From Gammaproteobacteria bacterium (GTDB lineage Bacteria; Pseudomonadota; Gammaproteobacteria; GRL18), in NCBI GenBank assembly GCA_013139395.1, contig WTAX01000243.1, positions 1-6,381 on the forward strand: a DNA stretch of 6,381 nt. The letters are read 5' to 3'. Both the position numbers and the translations under genes were made by a program. Positions 5,582-6,381 of the stretch are shown in pieces; within the stretch, counting starts at the first letter, position 1; each line of letters starts with the position of its first letter. The notes under the pieces were generated by a model. The model was not told the DNA's origin. It saw nothing but the letters and a program-made list of their open reading frames with translations, and made no database searches.

Positions 5582-6381
5582 TTATTTAAAGCGCCAGTTT
5601 AATAAAAAATCATCAACTTCATTATCTTGTAATGGTTTACTAAAGTAATACCCTTGAATTAAGTGACACTCTTCAACTTCAAGGAATGCTTTTTGTTCAC
5701 TGGTTTCCACACCCTCCGCAATCATATCCATATTTAACCCATTAGCCATTGCAATAATAGTTTTTACCAGGATAGCATCTTCAGCATCACTGTTTATATC
5801 ACGTACAAATGATTGATCAATTTTAACAATATCAATGGGGAATTTTTTCAAATAAGCCAGTGATGAATAACCTGTACCAAAATCATCCAGGGCAATTTTT
5901 ACACCCAAATTTGAGATTAATGTAAGCAACTCCAAAACAGTAGTACTTTCTTGTAATAATAATGATTCTGTGATCTCTATTTTTAAATTTTCAGATGGAC
6001 AATTATTTTTATTCAGTAAATGATTAATTAACTCGGGCAGATCAGGTTTATCAAACTGTCGTGAAGAAACATTGACTGATATATTTAAAGAACGATTAAA
6101 CTTTTCATTCAGACGTTGGATTTGTCTAATGGATTCTTCTAATACGAACAGTCCAATTTTATTAATGAGTCCCGTTGATTCTGCTATCGGTATAAATTCA
6201 ACAGGAGAAATAAAACCTAATTCAGGGTGTTGCCAACGAACCAGCGCTTCAAAGCCATAAACTTCCCTTTGTTTAAGGTCTATCTGGGGTTGGTAAACAA
6301 TAAAAATTTCTTTTTTCGATAATGCGACTCTTAGGGCATTTTCTAACTTGAAGCGCCTTTTAGAATATTGATTTAATTCTG
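5582..6381 (-). CDS. EAL-domain cyclic-di-GMP phosphodiesterase, C-terminal part (N-terminus outside window)
   Basis: Reading the - strand from the right edge gives 265 uninterrupted codons ending at TAA (5582-5584). The full EAL domain is visible: FEALVRW (EAL codons at 6242-6250), NVS with its Asn at 6071-6073, EITES near 5963-5977, DDFGTGYSSL (DD at 5882-5887), VKID with its Lys at 5822-5824, AEGVET, and QGYYFSKPL near the end. All residues used for metal binding and catalysis are present, so hydrolysis of c-di-GMP to pGpG is expected. The first visible residues (ELNQYSKRRFKLENALRVAL) look like the helix that links a GGDEF domain to EAL, so the whole protein is probably a GGDEF-EAL protein, perhaps with sensor domains further upstream; this cannot be checked here. 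Placing the start at 5935 (a TTG codon) would be wrong, because conserved motifs precede it. It converges on the phosphatase gene and is transcribed separately. Confidence 0.95.
   Translation of the reverse strand, partial: ELNQYSKRRFKLENALRVALSKKEIFIVYQPQIDLKQREVYGFEALVRWQHPELGFISPVEFIPIAESTGLINKIGLFVLEESIRQIQRLNEKFNRSLNISVNVSSRQFDKPDLPELINHLLNKNNCPSENLKIEITESLLLQESTTVLELLTLISNLGVKIALDDFGTGYSSLAYLKKFPIDIVKIDQSFVRDINSDAEDAILVKTIIAMANGLNMDMIAEGVETSEQKAFLEVEECHLIQGYYFSKPLQDNEVDDFLLNWRFK

Noticed and set aside
6072..6260. 62-codon + strand ORF opposite the EAL gene
   Set aside because: It overlaps the conserved EAL and Asn motifs antisense; no independent coding evidence.

Overview
The window carries four complete or partial genes on the + strand and one partial gene converging on them from the - strand. 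The DNA is visibly AT-rich. A Syd homologue (a family largely confined to Gammaproteobacteria), a YigZ-type IMPACT protein and a cyclic-nucleotide-binding/rhodanese protein of a type I associate with gammaproteobacteria point to a gammaproteobacterium of low to moderate GC. I cannot name the genus. The layout looks chromosomal: there are no transposases, integrases, tRNAs, CRISPR repeats or phage genes.

Positions 1-3339 hold the 3' part of a very large gene, open at the left edge. The visible 1112 residues contain the tail of what is probably a first cNMP-binding domain, a complete cNMP-binding domain, a rhodanese-fold domain whose catalytic Cys is Ser, a Pro/Gln-rich linker, and about 770 residues of almost uninterrupted, repeat-built coiled coil. 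This is the most unusual object in the window. The rod contains at least three repeat layers: about 71-residue, 18-residue and 36-residue units.

After an 11-base gap comes yigZ (3351-3989), then syd (4027-4638, SecY-interacting protein), then a PP2C-type Ser/Thr protein phosphatase (4708-5523) with all its core metal-binding Asp residues. None of these three starts has a convincing Shine-Dalgarno sequence. The short gaps would allow co-transcription, but AT-rich hairpins lie in two of them. A 58-base convergent gap with small inverted repeats then separates the phosphatase from a - strand EAL-domain c-di-GMP phosphodiesterase (5582-6381), whose N-terminus lies beyond the right edge.

Functionally the window groups signalling modules (a cNMP sensor, a phosphatase, a c-di-GMP hydrolase) around two housekeeping genes (yigZ, syd). 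A shared pathway is not shown by the sequence. The best candidate for something poorly described is the cNMP sensor-pseudo-rhodanese-long rod protein.
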